Source: Flavobacterium urumqiense
GTDB taxonomy: Bacteria; Bacteroidota; Bacteroidia; Flavobacteriales; Flavobacteriaceae
Assembly (NCBI RefSeq): GCF_900108015.1
Contig: NZ_FNVP01000010.1
Span: 1 to 64,000, forward strand
Length of the DNA: 64,000 nt
Reading direction: 5' to 3'
Positions 16,746 to 26,307 of this stretch are shown here, in pieces (positions within the stretch are counted from its first letter, which is position 1; the number at the start of each line of letters is the position of its first letter). A model generated the notes under the pieces. It was not told where the DNA came from, did not search any database, and was given only the letters and a program-made list of their open reading frames with translations. A program made the translations under genes and the position numbers.

Positions 16746-18326
16746 ATGAATGCAATACCAGAAGAATTTCAGATCACAACATTATTAAATCAAGATAGGT
16801 ATTTAGTAAATGGTGAATTAAAAAAGTGGGAAGGCCAAACTTCGGCAGTATTCTCCACTATTTCATCAACAGAAAAATATGAACCTACTATATTGGGTTC
16901 TATCCCTTTTATGGGAGAAAAAGAAGCAATGGAAGCGGTTGAAGCAGCATCAGCGGCATACAACAACGGTCAAGGCTTATGGCCTACAATGAAAGTGGTG
17001 GACCGTATTAAATGCATGGAAAATTTTGTTACTCAAATGAAAACTACTCGAGCAGAAGTTGTAAAGCTTTTGATGTGGGAAATTGGTAAATCTTTAGGAG
17101 ATTCTGAAAAAGAATTTGACAGAACCGTAGAATATATTTATGACACTATCGAAAGTTACAAAGAATTAAATGCTCGCAGTTCTCATTTTTCTAAAGTGCA
17201 AGGGATAAATGCCATGATTCGTAGAGGACCACTGGGTGTCGTATTGTGTCTTGGACCGTACAATTATCCATTAAATGAAGCTTTTTCGTTGCTAATTCCG
17301 GCATTGATTATGGGGAATCCCGTAATTTTCAAACCGGCTAAACACGGCGTTTTGTTAATTTCTCCTTTGTTAGAAGCGTTCAGAAGCAGTTTTCCAGCCG
17401 GAGCCATCAATATTGTGTACGGTAGAGGACGTGAAGTTGCTTCTCCCATTATGAAATCTGGGAAAGTTGATATTTTGGCTTTGATTGGAAACAGTAAATC
17501 AGCTATTGCTTTGCAGGATCAACATCCAAACAAAAATAGATTGCGTTTAATATTAGGTTTAGAAGCAAAAAATCCTGCGATAATCCTTCCGGATGCCGAT
17601 TTAGATTTGACTATTCAAGAATGTATTGCTGGTTCATTATCATTTAATGGACAACGCTGTACTGCTTTGAAAGTTTTGTATGTTCATGAATCAATAGCAG
17701 ATGAATTCAATAAACGTTTTGCTGCCAAAGTTGATGCACTAACTTTTGGAAATCCATGGGATAAATCAGTATTTCTTACTCCTTTGCCAGAAAAAGAAAA
17801 ACCAGCTTACATCCAGGAATTAATAGATGATGCTACCAGTAAAGGAGCAAAAATTATCAACGCAAAAGGGGGCGAGCATTCTGATAATTATATTTTTCCA
17901 GCAGTTTTGTTTCCAATAAACAAAGAGATGCGTTTGTACCATGAAGAGCAGTTTGGGCCAGTAGTACCTATTCTTTCTTTTAAAGATATCCAAGAACCAC
18001 TGAACGATATGGCAGAGTCTAATTATGGACAGCAAGTAAGTTTGTTTGGAAAAGACATCAAAACCATTGCACCGCTTATCGATACTTTGGTGAATCTTGT
18101 TTGTAGAGTAAACTTGAATAGTTCTTGCCAGAGAGGACCGGATGTTTTCCCATTTACAGGAAGAAAAGATTCAGCAGTGGGAACATTGAGTATTCACGAT
18201 GCATTGCGTTCATTCTCTATTAGAACTTTTGTTGCTTCAAAAGACAATGATTATAACAATGCCATTTTGCAAGAATTATTAAACAGCAAAGAATCTAATT
18301 TTATCAATACGGATTTCATTTTGTAA
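16746..18326 (+). CDS. gapN: NADP-dependent glyceraldehyde-3-phosphate dehydrogenase-like aldehyde dehydrogenase
   Basis: A 526-residue aldehyde dehydrogenase with [15 protein letters not shown] at 169-183, the general base Glu273 ([11 protein letters not shown]) and catalytic Cys305 ([11 protein letters not shown]). The overall sequence fits the GapN-like group common in Bacteroidota, which oxidises glyceraldehyde-3-phosphate to 3-phosphoglycerate with NADP, bypassing one ATP-forming step and giving NADPH. It starts 57 bases after the rhodanese gene and is followed by a clear terminator. Another aldehyde as substrate cannot be excluded. Confidence 0.82.
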   Translation: MNAIPEEFQITTLLNQDRYLVNGELKKWEGQTSAVFSTISSTEKYEPTILGSIPFMGEKEAMEAVEAASAAYNNGQGLWPTMKVVDRIKCMENFVTQMKTTRAEVVKLLMWEIGKSLGDSEKEFDRTVEYIYDTIESYKELNARSSHFSKVQGINAMIRRGPLGVVLCLGPYNYPLNEAFSLLIPALIMGNPVIFKPAKHGVLLISPLLEAFRSSFPAGAINIVYGRGREVASPIMKSGKVDILALIGNSKSAIALQDQHPNKNRLRLILGLEAKNPAIILPDADLDLTIQECIAGSLSFNGQRCTALKVLYVHESIADEFNKRFAAKVDALTFGNPWDKSVFLTPLPEKEKPAYIQELIDDATSKGAKIINAKGGEHSDNYIFPAVLFPINKEMRLYHEEQFGPVVPILSFKDIQEPLNDMAESNYGQQVSLFGKDIKTIAPLIDTLVNLVCRVNLNSSCQRGPDVFPFTGRKDSAVGTLSIHDALRSFSIRTFVASKDNDYNNAILQELLNSKESNFINTDFIL

Positions 18327-18345
18327 ACATTAAATAATCATTATG

Positions 18346-18380
18346 AAAGCCGTCTCATTATTTTTGGGACGGCTTTTTTT
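18346..18380 (+). terminator. Terminator after gapN
   Basis: AAAGCCGTCTC (18346-18356) pairs with GGGACGGCTTT (18365 onward) with one G-T pair, followed by a run of T. It ends the rhodanese-gapN transcript. Confidence 0.85.
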
Positions 18381-18547
18381 ATAAAATTAATCCAAAGGAA
18401 AAGACAATTGATTTTTAGTTTGCTATTCAAATATTTGTACTTTTAGGCCAGAGCGGTTTATTTATTTCTAAAAGGTTTTTGTTACAAAAAGGAATTTATC
18501 GCTACTAATGTTTCAGTAATATTTAAATTATTATAAAAAACTCTTTC

Positions 18548-20431
18548 ATGAAAAAAAACTCACTTTTATTAGTATTGTTCACTGTCACATTTTTTGCGCA
18601 GAATAGTTTAGGACAGGAACTTTATACTCCTCGAAATATAAAAGAAGCATATTCAAAAGGAAGCCGGTCCAAAGACGGAAAGCCAGGGAAAAATTATTGG
18701 CAAAATCATGGGAAATACGCCATGGAAATTACCGTAAATCCTGATACAAAAATAGTTAGCGGAACCGAAAGTATTGTTTACGAAAATAATAGCAAGGACA
18801 CCTTGAAAACAATGGTGATCCGTTTTGTAAATAACCTGCATAAACCAACGGCGCCAAGAGGTGGAGACGTAAGTGCCGATTTTTTATCAGAAGGATTGAC
18901 TATTACTTCTTTCAAAATTAACGGAGAAGTATACAATGAAAATGCTAAAAATTGGGGAACCGTTGGTACTATTAAATTGAAAAAGCCATTGCCTCCAAAA
19001 ACCAAAGTTACGTTAAATATTGACTGGAATTATCCTTTGTCTAAAGAAAGCGGTCGTGAAGGGCAAATTGATAATACTACTTTTTTTGTAGCGTACAGTT
19101 ATCCTCGTGTTTCTGTTTATGATGATTATAATGGGTGGGACAAATTGCCACATACGGATCGTCAGGAATTTTATAATGATTTCAATGACTACACTTTTTC
19201 GATAAAAGCGCCCAAAAATTATGTGGTTTATGCAACGGGAGATTTAATGAATCCAGAGGAGGTTTTGCAAGCCGAATATGCTGCACGATTAAAAAAATCA
19301 TACACTTCAGATGCCGTGATGCACATTGCGAATGAGCAGGAAATGGCAGCTGGAAAAGTGACTTTGCAGAAGAATTGGAATATTTGGAAATTTCAAGCTG
19401 ATTCAATTTCAGATGTGTGTTTTGGTATAAGTAACCATTATTTATGGGATGCCGGAAGCGTAGTTGTAGACAGCAAAACCAATCGCAGGGTCAGTACACA
19501 AGCGGCTTATGATATAAAAGGAACTGATTTTATCAACTCGGTAAAAAATAATAATTATGCTTTGGCTTGGTTTTCTAACAATTGGCCGGGAGTTCCGTAT
19601 CCTTATTCTAAAATGACCGCTTTTCAAGGTTTTGCCGATATGGAATATCCTATGATGGTGAACGATTCCCAAACAGGTGATGCCGTTTTTGCGCAATTGG
19701 TACAAGACCATGAAATCGCTCATACGTACTTTCCTTTTTATATGGGTATCAACGAAAGTCGTTACGCTTTTATGGACGAAGGTTGGGCTACAACACTCGA
19801 ATATTTAATAGGAATTTCGGAACATGGCAAAGAAGCCGCCGATAAATTTTACAAGGAATTTAGAGTAAACCGTTACATAAATGATAAATCAGCCGAAGAG
19901 GATCAGCCAATAATTTCCATGTCATCCCAATTATCAGGAGCGGGTTACGGAAACAATTCCTACGGGAAAGCATCACTTTCTTATTTGGCATTAAAAGATA
20001 TGTTGGGTGACGATTTATTCAAAAAAGTGCTTCATACCTATATGGAAGATTGGAATGGCAAGCATCCAATTCCTTGGGATTATTTTAATTCTGTGAATAG
20101 CAGCACTGGTAGAAACTTGAATTGGTTTTTTAACAACTGGTTTTTTAGTAATAATTACATTGATCTTGCTGTTGCAAAAGTAAATTCGAATGGCTCTAAA
20201 AATTCTATTTCCATCAAAAATGAAGGTGGTTTTGCAATTCCTTTTGATGTAAATGTGGTTTATGCAGATGGAAAAAAAGAAACAGTACATAAAACGCCAG
20301 CCATTTGGGTAGACAACCAAAAAACAACAACGATTACTTTGAAAGGAACCAGAAAAATAAAATCAGTAACAATTGATGGCGGACTTTTTATGGATGCGAC
20401 ACCATCTGATAATAGTTGGACTAACAAATAA
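18548..20431 (+). CDS. Secreted M1-family metallopeptidase
   Basis: The 627-residue protein has a signal peptide (residues 1-22, ending NSLGQ) and an M1 aminopeptidase fold. Zinc ligands are HEIAH at 388-392 with Glu389 as catalytic base, and the downstream glutamate in FMDEGWATTLEYL. Before it, GFADMEYPMM stands in place of the usual GAMEN exopeptidase motif. It probably acts in the periplasm or outside the cell on peptides. It stands alone, with a strong terminator downstream. Confidence 0.92.
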   Translation: MKKNSLLLVLFTVTFFAQNSLGQELYTPRNIKEAYSKGSRSKDGKPGKNYWQNHGKYAMEITVNPDTKIVSGTESIVYENNSKDTLKTMVIRFVNNLHKPTAPRGGDVSADFLSEGLTITSFKINGEVYNENAKNWGTVGTIKLKKPLPPKTKVTLNIDWNYPLSKESGREGQIDNTTFFVAYSYPRVSVYDDYNGWDKLPHTDRQEFYNDFNDYTFSIKAPKNYVVYATGDLMNPEEVLQAEYAARLKKSYTSDAVMHIANEQEMAAGKVTLQKNWNIWKFQADSISDVCFGISNHYLWDAGSVVVDSKTNRRVSTQAAYDIKGTDFINSVKNNNYALAWFSNNWPGVPYPYSKMTAFQGFADMEYPMMVNDSQTGDAVFAQLVQDHEIAHTYFPFYMGINESRYAFMDEGWATTLEYLIGISEHGKEAADKFYKEFRVNRYINDKSAEEDQPIISMSSQLSGAGYGNNSYGKASLSYLALKDMLGDDLFKKVLHTYMEDWNGKHPIPWDYFNSVNSSTGRNLNWFFNNWFFSNNYIDLAVAKVNSNGSKNSISIKNEGGFAIPFDVNVVYADGKKETVHKTPAIWVDNQKTTTITLKGTRKIKSVTIDGGLFMDATPSDNSWTNK

Positions 20432-20484
20432 TAGGAATAGAGTAAGGCATAATTAATTGGATCAAAACAGAGATTCTAATACTG

Positions 20485-20522
20485 AAAAACCGTCTCGTTT
20501 AAGATAACGAGACGGTTTTTTT
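20485..20522. terminator. Strong bidirectional terminator
   Basis: Perfect 15-bp arms AAAAACCGTCTCGTT (20485-20499) and AACGAGACGGTTTTT (20506-20520) with a 6-base loop. T-runs are present on both strands, so it serves the M1 peptidase gene and the convergent beta-barrel gene. Confidence 0.92.
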
Positions 20523-20573
20523 ATGAATTTTAATAAGGAGCAAAATACTGATAAAAAGATTTGAAAAAACTGC

Positions 20574-21485
20574 TTATTTTTTAACCGTACTAAGGTCAAA
20601 ACGATAAATAGCCTCCATTTTTAAAAAAATAGTGTTTGATTTGTCTTCAAATAATCTAATACGGTTATCACCAAATTTTAATGCCAGAATTTGTAAATCA
20701 AGTTTTTGATCCAATGGATACACTCTAAACTGGTTTAAAGAATATCCCATTTTTAGACGTAAAAGAATTTTTTTGTCTAACACGCTTCGTTGTACATAAG
20801 AAGAAAAATCTATCGAATTATTTTCGACATAATTGGAACGGATATTATCAGTTGTCAATTTGTAACTGTTTCCGTGGCCCAGAAAATCAACACCTATTTT
20901 TGTTTTATCAGTCAAACTATAATTGATGTCCGCATCATTTGGCATAAAGAAATTCATCTCGAAACGTTTATCTGGACTATGATAATAAAGACCAATAATT
21001 GGAACCATAGACATACCATAAGCTTCACTACTGCCGTAAATTCCAATGCTGTAACCAAAGTTTTCGTTTCTTTTATATTTTAATAAGGCCAATCCGCCCA
21101 GGTAAATATCTTCACTGCTCAGATGAACATAATCGGATGCGACTTTTGGCAGGAAAAGGTATATTCCACTCCAGTGTTCTGAATAGCTTATTCTTAGACC
21201 AGCTCTTAAATTTGTTGAATATAAATGATTGTTATTGGAGTCAGGAAATAATTGTAGACTGTAGCTGCTGAAATTAACCCCCGAGATAACCGTATACTTT
21301 TCATTCAAAACAATGGGTAAAGTAAGATTCGTTTGAAAGGTGGATATGCTGGTATTAATGGATGAATTTTCAAAAGTAGTTTTTTGTGATTTTCCATAAT
21401 TTACGGAAAATAGATCTATATATTCTTGAGCATTACATAAAAAAGGCAGTATTAAAAATAACAATTGTATTATTTTTCTTTTCAT
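20574..21485 (-). CDS. Outer-membrane beta-barrel protein (DUF6268-like)
   Basis: Starting at the ATG 21485 gives a 303-residue protein with a clear signal peptide (MKRKIIQLLFLILPFLCNAQ); an ATG at 21527 would put 14 extra residues before it. The mature part alternates polar and hydrophobic residues in short beta-strands with aromatic girdles, and ends with the strand MEAIYRFDLSTVKK. This is the pattern of a small outer-membrane barrel, resembling the DUF6268 group by general appearance. No ligand or function can be assigned. Confidence 0.75.
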   Translation of the reverse strand: MKRKIIQLLFLILPFLCNAQEYIDLFSVNYGKSQKTTFENSSINTSISTFQTNLTLPIVLNEKYTVISGVNFSSYSLQLFPDSNNNHLYSTNLRAGLRISYSEHWSGIYLFLPKVASDYVHLSSEDIYLGGLALLKYKRNENFGYSIGIYGSSEAYGMSMVPIIGLYYHSPDKRFEMNFFMPNDADINYSLTDKTKIGVDFLGHGNSYKLTTDNIRSNYVENNSIDFSSYVQRSVLDKKILLRLKMGYSLNQFRVYPLDQKLDLQILALKFGDNRIRLFEDKSNTIFLKMEAIYRFDLSTVKK

Positions 21486-21768
21486 TTTATAAATTTTGAT
21501 ATTATTTAATTGCTCCCAAATATTCATTCTTAAAATTAGGATAGCAAATCCTAATTCGCTCTAAACAAACAGTATAGTGATGATTAATCGTCCTAATTAT
21601 TTGGCGAATATAATCATATTGTTCTTTTGTAAAATTGGTATTTAAGGAATTCAGTGAATTATACAAGTAATGGGAAATAATTTCGAATCTAAATAAATCG
21701 TAATCATCTCATTATCAGTATATTTATAATTAAATTTACGTAATAAAAACAACTTAAAAAATAATAGT

Positions 21769-22488
21769 ATGAAAAACATTGAAAAATTTTTAAAACCAGT
21801 TTTGATAGTAGTTTTTGCCGTTGCATTTTTATCTTGTAAAAACAATAATACGGAGAAAGCAGAAACTGAAGAATCAATTCCTAAGGATACTGCTAAAGCT
21901 GTTGCTGTATTTGAGCCCTTTAAATTGATGGTTATTAAGCACAAAGTGGCTGATTATGATAAATGGAGAAAGGAATACGACGCTCATGATTCGATACGAA
22001 CTGCCTATACTATTTCACATTATATGGTAGGAAGAGGAACAGATGATGCTAGCATGATTCTGACAGCAACTAAATTTATCGATTTGCAAAAAGCAAAAGA
22101 TTTGAGCGTACTTCCATACTTAAAAGAAGCAATGAAAAAAGCAGGAGTAATTGGTAAACCTGAATTTTCATATTATGAGGTGATCCGAAATGATGACTCA
22201 CAAATTGATCAGGAAGATAGATTAATGGTCACCCATAAAGTAAAAGATTTTGATGCGTGGCTCAAAGTGTATGATGCTGAAGGAATCGCTACAAGAATGG
22301 AAGAAGGTTTCATTGATAGAGGATTGGCTCGAGGAATAGATGATCCAAATATGGTAACGATTGTGTTTGCTGTCACGGATATGAAAAAAGCAAAAGCAAA
22401 TATTATCTCCGAAGCAAAGAAAAAACTAATGATGGATGCCGGTGTTATAGGTGCTCCAGAAATGTTTTTTTATAAAGTAATGAATTAG
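21769..22488 (+). CDS. Lipoprotein with two tandem dimeric alpha/beta-barrel-like repeats
   Basis: The 239-residue protein has a lipoprotein signal (VVFAVAFLSCKNN). The rest is an internal duplication. Residues about 48-140 begin LMVIKHKVADYDKWRKEYD and contain KKAGVIGKPEFSYYEVI. Residues about 150-239 begin LMVTHKVKDFDAWLKVYD and contain MDAGVIGAPEMFFYKVM. Each unit has the look of a ferredoxin-like dimeric alpha/beta barrel as in antibiotic-biosynthesis monooxygenase-like families. Function is unknown. The lipid anchor and duplication suggest a monomer with two pseudo-symmetric pockets. Confidence 0.8.
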   Translation: MKNIEKFLKPVLIVVFAVAFLSCKNNNTEKAETEESIPKDTAKAVAVFEPFKLMVIKHKVADYDKWRKEYDAHDSIRTAYTISHYMVGRGTDDASMILTATKFIDLQKAKDLSVLPYLKEAMKKAGVIGKPEFSYYEVIRNDDSQIDQEDRLMVTHKVKDFDAWLKVYDAEGIATRMEEGFIDRGLARGIDDPNMVTIVFAVTDMKKAKANIISEAKKKLMMDAGVIGAPEMFFYKVMN

Positions 22489-22514
22489 TCTTTAATTTTT
22501 AAATAGATGAAGTG

Positions 22515-22548
22515 ACCGTCTTGTTAATAGGAACTAGGCGGTTTTTTT
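22515..22548 (+). terminator. Terminator after the lipoprotein gene
   Basis: ACCGTCTTGTT (22515-22525) pairs with GAACTAGGCGGT with one mismatch and one G-T pair, followed by seven T. Confidence 0.75.
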
Positions 22549-22651
22549 ATGGGTTTTTAAATGTTTAACCCTAAAACCAAATGGTAATTTATTCCCAAAT
22601 CTGAGCAATGAGTAAGAAGGTTAGTAGTAACTTTAAACAAAAAAATAAAAT

Positions 22652-23107
22652 ATGAGTTCATCTGAAAAATTTGAAGAAAAAAATAGCACTGGTATAAATC
22701 AAGTAACCTCAGAATGGGACGCTTGGGTTGGAATTTTATATTCTTGTATTGCCGCCGACAACCTAATTAAGGATTCCGAAAAAACATCGTTATCTAAATT
22801 GTTATATTCTAAAGAGAAGTTTGTTGGAATTGATGTTACTCCCCTTTATGCCAAATCATCTCATTTAAAAACGGAATTGGGACAATTAAAATACATTGCC
22901 GATTGTTGTGAAGTAATTAAGGAAGAAGATAAAGAAACAGTATTTGCCCTTGCTTTGGAAATAGTACTTTCTGACGGTTTACTAGGGGAAGAAGAAAAAA
23001 GCATAATTGAAGTTTTATCAAAACAACTTAAAATAGATACCGCAATGGCCAAAAAAATTATAGAAGTTATCTTCTTAAAAAATAAAGGGAATATAAAAAA
23101 AATGTAA
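22652..23107 (+). CDS. TerB-like helical protein
   Basis: A 151-residue soluble, mostly helical protein. Two acidic helix-turn repeats, LYSCIAADNLIKDSEKTSL and ALEIVLSDGLLGEEEKSI, match the metal-binding loops of TerB/DjlA-type tellurite-resistance domains. It stands alone, not in a ter operon, so a tellurite role is not implied. TerB-like proteins often work at membranes or in stress responses. A degenerate -7 box (TAACTTTA, 22627-22634) lies just upstream. Confidence 0.75.
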   Translation: MSSSEKFEEKNSTGINQVTSEWDAWVGILYSCIAADNLIKDSEKTSLSKLLYSKEKFVGIDVTPLYAKSSHLKTELGQLKYIADCCEVIKEEDKETVFALALEIVLSDGLLGEEEKSIIEVLSKQLKIDTAMAKKIIEVIFLKNKGNIKKM

Positions 23108-23175
23108 CAACTTGTATTCTGCTCAAAAAAGAGGCAATCGAAATAAACTTTTTTTTTAAATGGCAATAACATACG

Positions 23176-23210
23176 AAAGAGAGTATTTCTAGCTGAAATA
23201 CTCTCTTTTT
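23176..23210 (+). terminator. Terminator after the TerB-like gene
   Basis: Perfect 14-bp arms AAAGAGAGTATTTC (23176-23189) and GAAATACTCTCTTT (23195-23208) with a 5-base loop, followed by T residues. Confidence 0.88.
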
Positions 23211-23359
23211 ATTTTAAATTAATTACGTAGTTGTCGTAATGAAATTGTCAAAAAAACAGTCAAATATTATTAAAAAAAATATCTTGATTGCATTATTTTA
23301 GTATGCATGCATATTATTGAAAATAATTGCTTAATTTTCGCAGTATAATCTAAAAGACA

Positions 23360-24925
23360 ATGCAATACGATTTTGACTATATTATAATAGGAAGTGGGTT
23401 TGGTGGTTCTGTCAGCGCTTTGAGGCTATCTGAAAAAGGGTACAAAGTTCTTGTGATTGAAAAGGGAAAATGGTTCGAAGCTAAGGATTTTGCCAAAACC
23501 AATTGGAATATCAGCAAATGGTTATGGATGCCTTATCTGCGTTTTTTTGGAATCATGAAGATGAGTATTTTCAAACATATTGTAATCATATCCGGGACGG
23601 GTGTTGGTGGAGGTTCTTTAGTATATGCTAATACTTTGCCTGTTCCAAAATCGACATTTTACAAATCAGGAAGTTGGAGTGAGCTGGAAGATTGGGAAAC
23701 GGAATTAAAACCATTTTATCAAAAAGCGCTTACCATGCTTGGCGCATCAAGAAATCCAAAATTGTTTGATGGAGATATCGCATTAAAACAATTGGCTAAA
23801 GAAATAGGTAGGGAAGATCAGTTTGAAAATCCTGATGTTGCGGTTTATTTTGGTAGAGAAGGCATAAAAGTGAAAGATCCGTATTTTGATGGAAAAGGGC
23901 CAGACAGAGCGGGATGTAATTTTTGTGGAGGCTGTATGACGGGTTGCAGGCATAATGCAAAGAATACTTTAGACAAAAATTATTTGTATTTGGCTCAAAA
24001 TAATGGAGCTACAATCCTTGCCGAAAATGAGGTGTATGATGTGTTACCAATTGATAATAGAGACGGATTGACAGGCTACAAAATTTTTGTTAAATCAAGC
24101 ACTCAATTATTTAAGTCTAAAAAAGAATTTACTTCAAAAGGAGTAATTTTTTCGGGAGGAGTTTTGGGGACTGTAAAATTGTTACTTAAATTAAAGAAAA
24201 AATCGCTTCCGAAATTATCAGAGAAACTGGGTGATGATATTAGAACCAATAACGAAACCCTTATAAGCGTTTCCTCTCTAGATAAAACTAAAAACTTATC
24301 AAAAGGTGTGGCGATTGGCAGTCTGCTGCATACGGATGATAACAGTCATTTGGAAATTGTGAGATATTCGGAGGGATCTGGCTTTTGGAAACTGCTTCAT
24401 TTGCCTTTATCCAATGGGAAAAATACGTTGGCACGTTTACAGAATATGATACAACAAGTGCTGAAATTTCCGCTTAGTTACTTCAAAATTTATTTTGTAA
24501 ACAGTTGGTCAAAAAGTACCACAGTTTTATTATTCATGCAATCTATTGACAGTACTTTAAAATTTAAAAATAACTTTCTGGGCGGAATTTCTTCGTCCGT
24601 TAGTACCGGGAAAAAACCGAGTGCATACATTCCGGAATCAATAGCTTTAACGGATAAATACAGCAAAATAATTAATGGAAAAGCAACATCATTTGTTTTG
24701 GAATCTATAGCGGGAATACCCTCTACGGCGCACGTATTAGGTGGTGCAGTGATGGGAAAAGACTTTTCACAGGGAGTGATAAACAAGAACAATGAAGTTT
24801 TTGGGTACCAAAATATGTATGTAATTGACGGTTCCATGATATCTGCAAATCCTGGAGTTAATCCATCGCTTTCCATCACAGCAATTGCAGAAAGAGCAAT
24901 GGATCAGATACCGGTTAAAAATTAA
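23360..24925 (+). CDS. GMC-family FAD oxidoreductase (cholesterol-oxidase-like)
   Basis: The 521-residue protein has an N-terminal FAD-binding motif IIIGSGFGGSVSALRLSEKG with Glu at the end of strand 2 (VIEKG), then GTGVGGGSLVYANTL, and a C-terminal GMC block (VIDGSMISANPGVNPSLSI). It carries a cysteine-rich segment, CNFCGGCMTGCRHNAKN, at about 186-202, as in cholesterol-oxidase-type members. There is no signal peptide. GMC enzymes oxidise alcohols or sterols; the substrate is unknown. TAATTTTC at 23331-23338 may be its -7 box. Confidence 0.88.
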   Translation: MQYDFDYIIIGSGFGGSVSALRLSEKGYKVLVIEKGKWFEAKDFAKTNWNISKWLWMPYLRFFGIMKMSIFKHIVIISGTGVGGGSLVYANTLPVPKSTFYKSGSWSELEDWETELKPFYQKALTMLGASRNPKLFDGDIALKQLAKEIGREDQFENPDVAVYFGREGIKVKDPYFDGKGPDRAGCNFCGGCMTGCRHNAKNTLDKNYLYLAQNNGATILAENEVYDVLPIDNRDGLTGYKIFVKSSTQLFKSKKEFTSKGVIFSGGVLGTVKLLLKLKKKSLPKLSEKLGDDIRTNNETLISVSSLDKTKNLSKGVAIGSLLHTDDNSHLEIVRYSEGSGFWKLLHLPLSNGKNTLARLQNMIQQVLKFPLSYFKIYFVNSWSKSTTVLLFMQSIDSTLKFKNNFLGGISSSVSTGKKPSAYIPESIALTDKYSKIINGKATSFVLESIAGIPSTAHVLGGAVMGKDFSQGVINKNNEVFGYQNMYVIDGSMISANPGVNPSLSITAIAERAMDQIPVKN

Positions 24926-25132
24926 AAAAGAAAGATTTTAAAAAGATAATTTATTAGTGCGTTTTTAAATTGATACGTTGTAGACGACTGTACCTTATTT
25001 TATTTTTAATTCCAAATCGGCTTATATTAAATTAATTTGTCTAAATTAGAGTGTTGTAAAAAACAAAGATCAGAAGAATCAGCAACGTAATTTTATTTAA
25101 TTTAGGACTAGATAGGCCTTTAAAAGCACTGA

Positions 25133-25336
25133 ATCATCAAAAAGAAAATCAAAATAGCAAAGAGGCACATTCACGAAAGACTACATCGGGAACCTTACTT
25201 TACGCATCCCAGATTGAAGTTTATTCCTAATATTGTTATAAACTTAGTTAGCTTCGTACTTTCCTTGGCCTTGGCGGGTACTTTGCTCTATTTCCTTCTC
25301 AACTATTTAATTAGAAAATTTTACCATTTGGATTAA
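25133..25336 (+). pseudogene. Small membrane-protein reading frame without a usual start codon
   Basis: The frame stays open for 67 codons from 25133 to the TAA at 25334-25336 but has no ATG. The translation is protein-like: a basic head (AKRHIHERLHREPYFTHP), then LKFIPN and a hydrophobic helix (LVSFVLSLALAGTLLYFLL) ending in NYLIRKFYHLD. Such a composition is unlikely by chance in this AT-rich DNA. Either the start codon has been lost or a rare start such as TTG is used. I do not recognise the family. Confidence 0.4.
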
Positions 25337-25570
25337 TATTGGGTTAAATTCCATTATTGTAATATTTAGTATTTAGATCTATTTTTCATTGCAAATTCGG
25401 TTGATTATTTGAACCTTTTAATTTTATAGCATCTAAAGGGCTGGCAACTGAAAGTAGATTTTTATAAATTATTGATATAACGGTAAAAAAAAATATTTTG
25501 TTTTAAAATATTTGTATTGGAAAATGTATTTGCTTATTTTAACTACTATAACATTGAATAACAAATGATT

Positions 25571-25757
25571 ATGATTTCTGTTTCTTAAGAGAAGAGTATT
25601 TATTGCAATTTGAATTGGCTAATCTGGCAGGAGTGGGAAAGGATACGCTTTTTAATATTTAAAAAAATAAAGAAACGGTTAGCTGACTGCAATAATCTTT
25701 TAGTTGTTCTAAAAGTAGTAAACATTGAAACCCAGTGTAAAAGCCAAAGAAATATAT
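25571..25757 (+). pseudogene. Broken XRE/HipB-like helix-turn-helix regulator
   Basis: The DNA encodes LQFELANLAGVGKDTLFNI, then a stop, then KNKETVS, a further stop and a frameshift to NNLLVVLKVVNIETQCKS. These blocks follow in order the consensus of HipB-like XRE proteins (ELAxLAGVGKTTLxNIEKGKETVR, then LLKVLxVLNIE). Stops and frameshifts show it is inactive. No HipA-like partner is adjacent; the HipA-like kinase at 60273 belongs to a different arrangement. Confidence 0.65.
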
Positions 25758-25780
25758 GAAAGATAATATCGAAAAATAAT

Positions 25781-25817
25781 AAAAAACCCTGTAAATTAAT
25801 TATTTACAGGGTTTTTT
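25781..25817 (-). terminator. Terminator of ssrA
   Basis: Long perfect arms AAAAAACCCTGTAAAT (25781-25796) and ATTTACAGGGTTTTTT (25802-25817) with a 5-base loop, ending two bases from the mature 3' end of tmRNA. Confidence 0.92.
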
Positions 25818-25818
25818 G

Positions 25819-26212
25819 TGGAGTCGCCGAGAATCGAACTCGGGTCCAAACAAGCAACTAAAAGGCTTTCTACGCGTTTATTTCCTGATTGGGTTTTCGA
25901 TAATGTGCTAGGCCAGAAACAGCCACACAATACTTATCTTCTTAATTTCGAAATCCACCCGAAGCTTATGGAAATCTAGGTTTAAATTTACGATTCACCT
26001 TTATCGACCGCTATAAACCAAAGCTTTCGAGGTAAATCCTGCTTTCCTATCTGATAGGAACGAGGCTAATCTTACTATAATTCAGATTATGCAGCAAGAG
26101 CGTAGTTTCCTTCGCCGTGTAAATGTTTTGAAACCTTTTATTAACGAGAATTGTCCCAGTTCTCGACGTGCTTACTTTTCAATTCGACTTGCTGTCAAAA
26201 CCAGTCGACCCC
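25819..26212 (-). ncRNA. ssrA: tmRNA
   Basis: On the minus strand the RNA starts GGGGTCGACTGGTTTTGACA and ends in a T-arm and acceptor stem reading GGTTCGA-type sequence (GAGTTCGATTCTC) with GACTCCA including an encoded CCA. This is the tRNA-like domain of tmRNA. The 394-base length is normal. The tag reading frame ends at 26087 and encodes a peptide finishing KHLHGEGNYALAA; the exact resume codon cannot be fixed by eye. With SmpB it rescues stalled ribosomes and marks products for proteolysis. Confidence 0.96.
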
Positions 26213-26307
26213 TTTTTTAATATAACTCAAAAATTAATTTGAGTGTGCAAAGATATTCTATTTTAGTTGAAATATGTCATCTCTAATTGGAATATATTTA
26301 TCAAAAA

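Larger units (their letters stand above)
24926..25818. other. Gene-poor region with two decayed genes
   Basis: This stretch of almost 900 bases before ssrA holds no intact gene. It contains an open but ATG-less membrane reading frame (25133-25336), a broken XRE-type regulator (25571-25757) and the ssrA terminator. The rest is AT-rich with nothing recognisable. Confidence 0.6.

Noticed and set aside
19442-19723. Antisense frame in the M1 peptidase gene
   Set aside because: Shadow of the HEIAH-containing gene, with no motif.
21651-21944. 97-codon minus-strand frame overlapping the start of the duplicated lipoprotein
   Set aside because: The plus-strand gene has a lipoprotein signal and repeated domains, so the antisense frame is a shadow.
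22652-23107. A ter (tellurite/phage defence) system around the TerB-like gene
   Set aside because: No terC, terD or other ter gene is adjacent; the gene is flanked by terminators on both sides.
24490-24879. 129-codon minus-strand frame inside the GMC oxidoreductase gene
   Set aside because: Antisense to conserved GMC motifs and without any family signal.
25819-26212. Possible tRNA at 25819-25850 because of the GTTCGA-type arm
   Set aside because: The arm belongs to the tRNA-like domain of tmRNA, whose 5' end lies at 26212; no anticodon arm is present.
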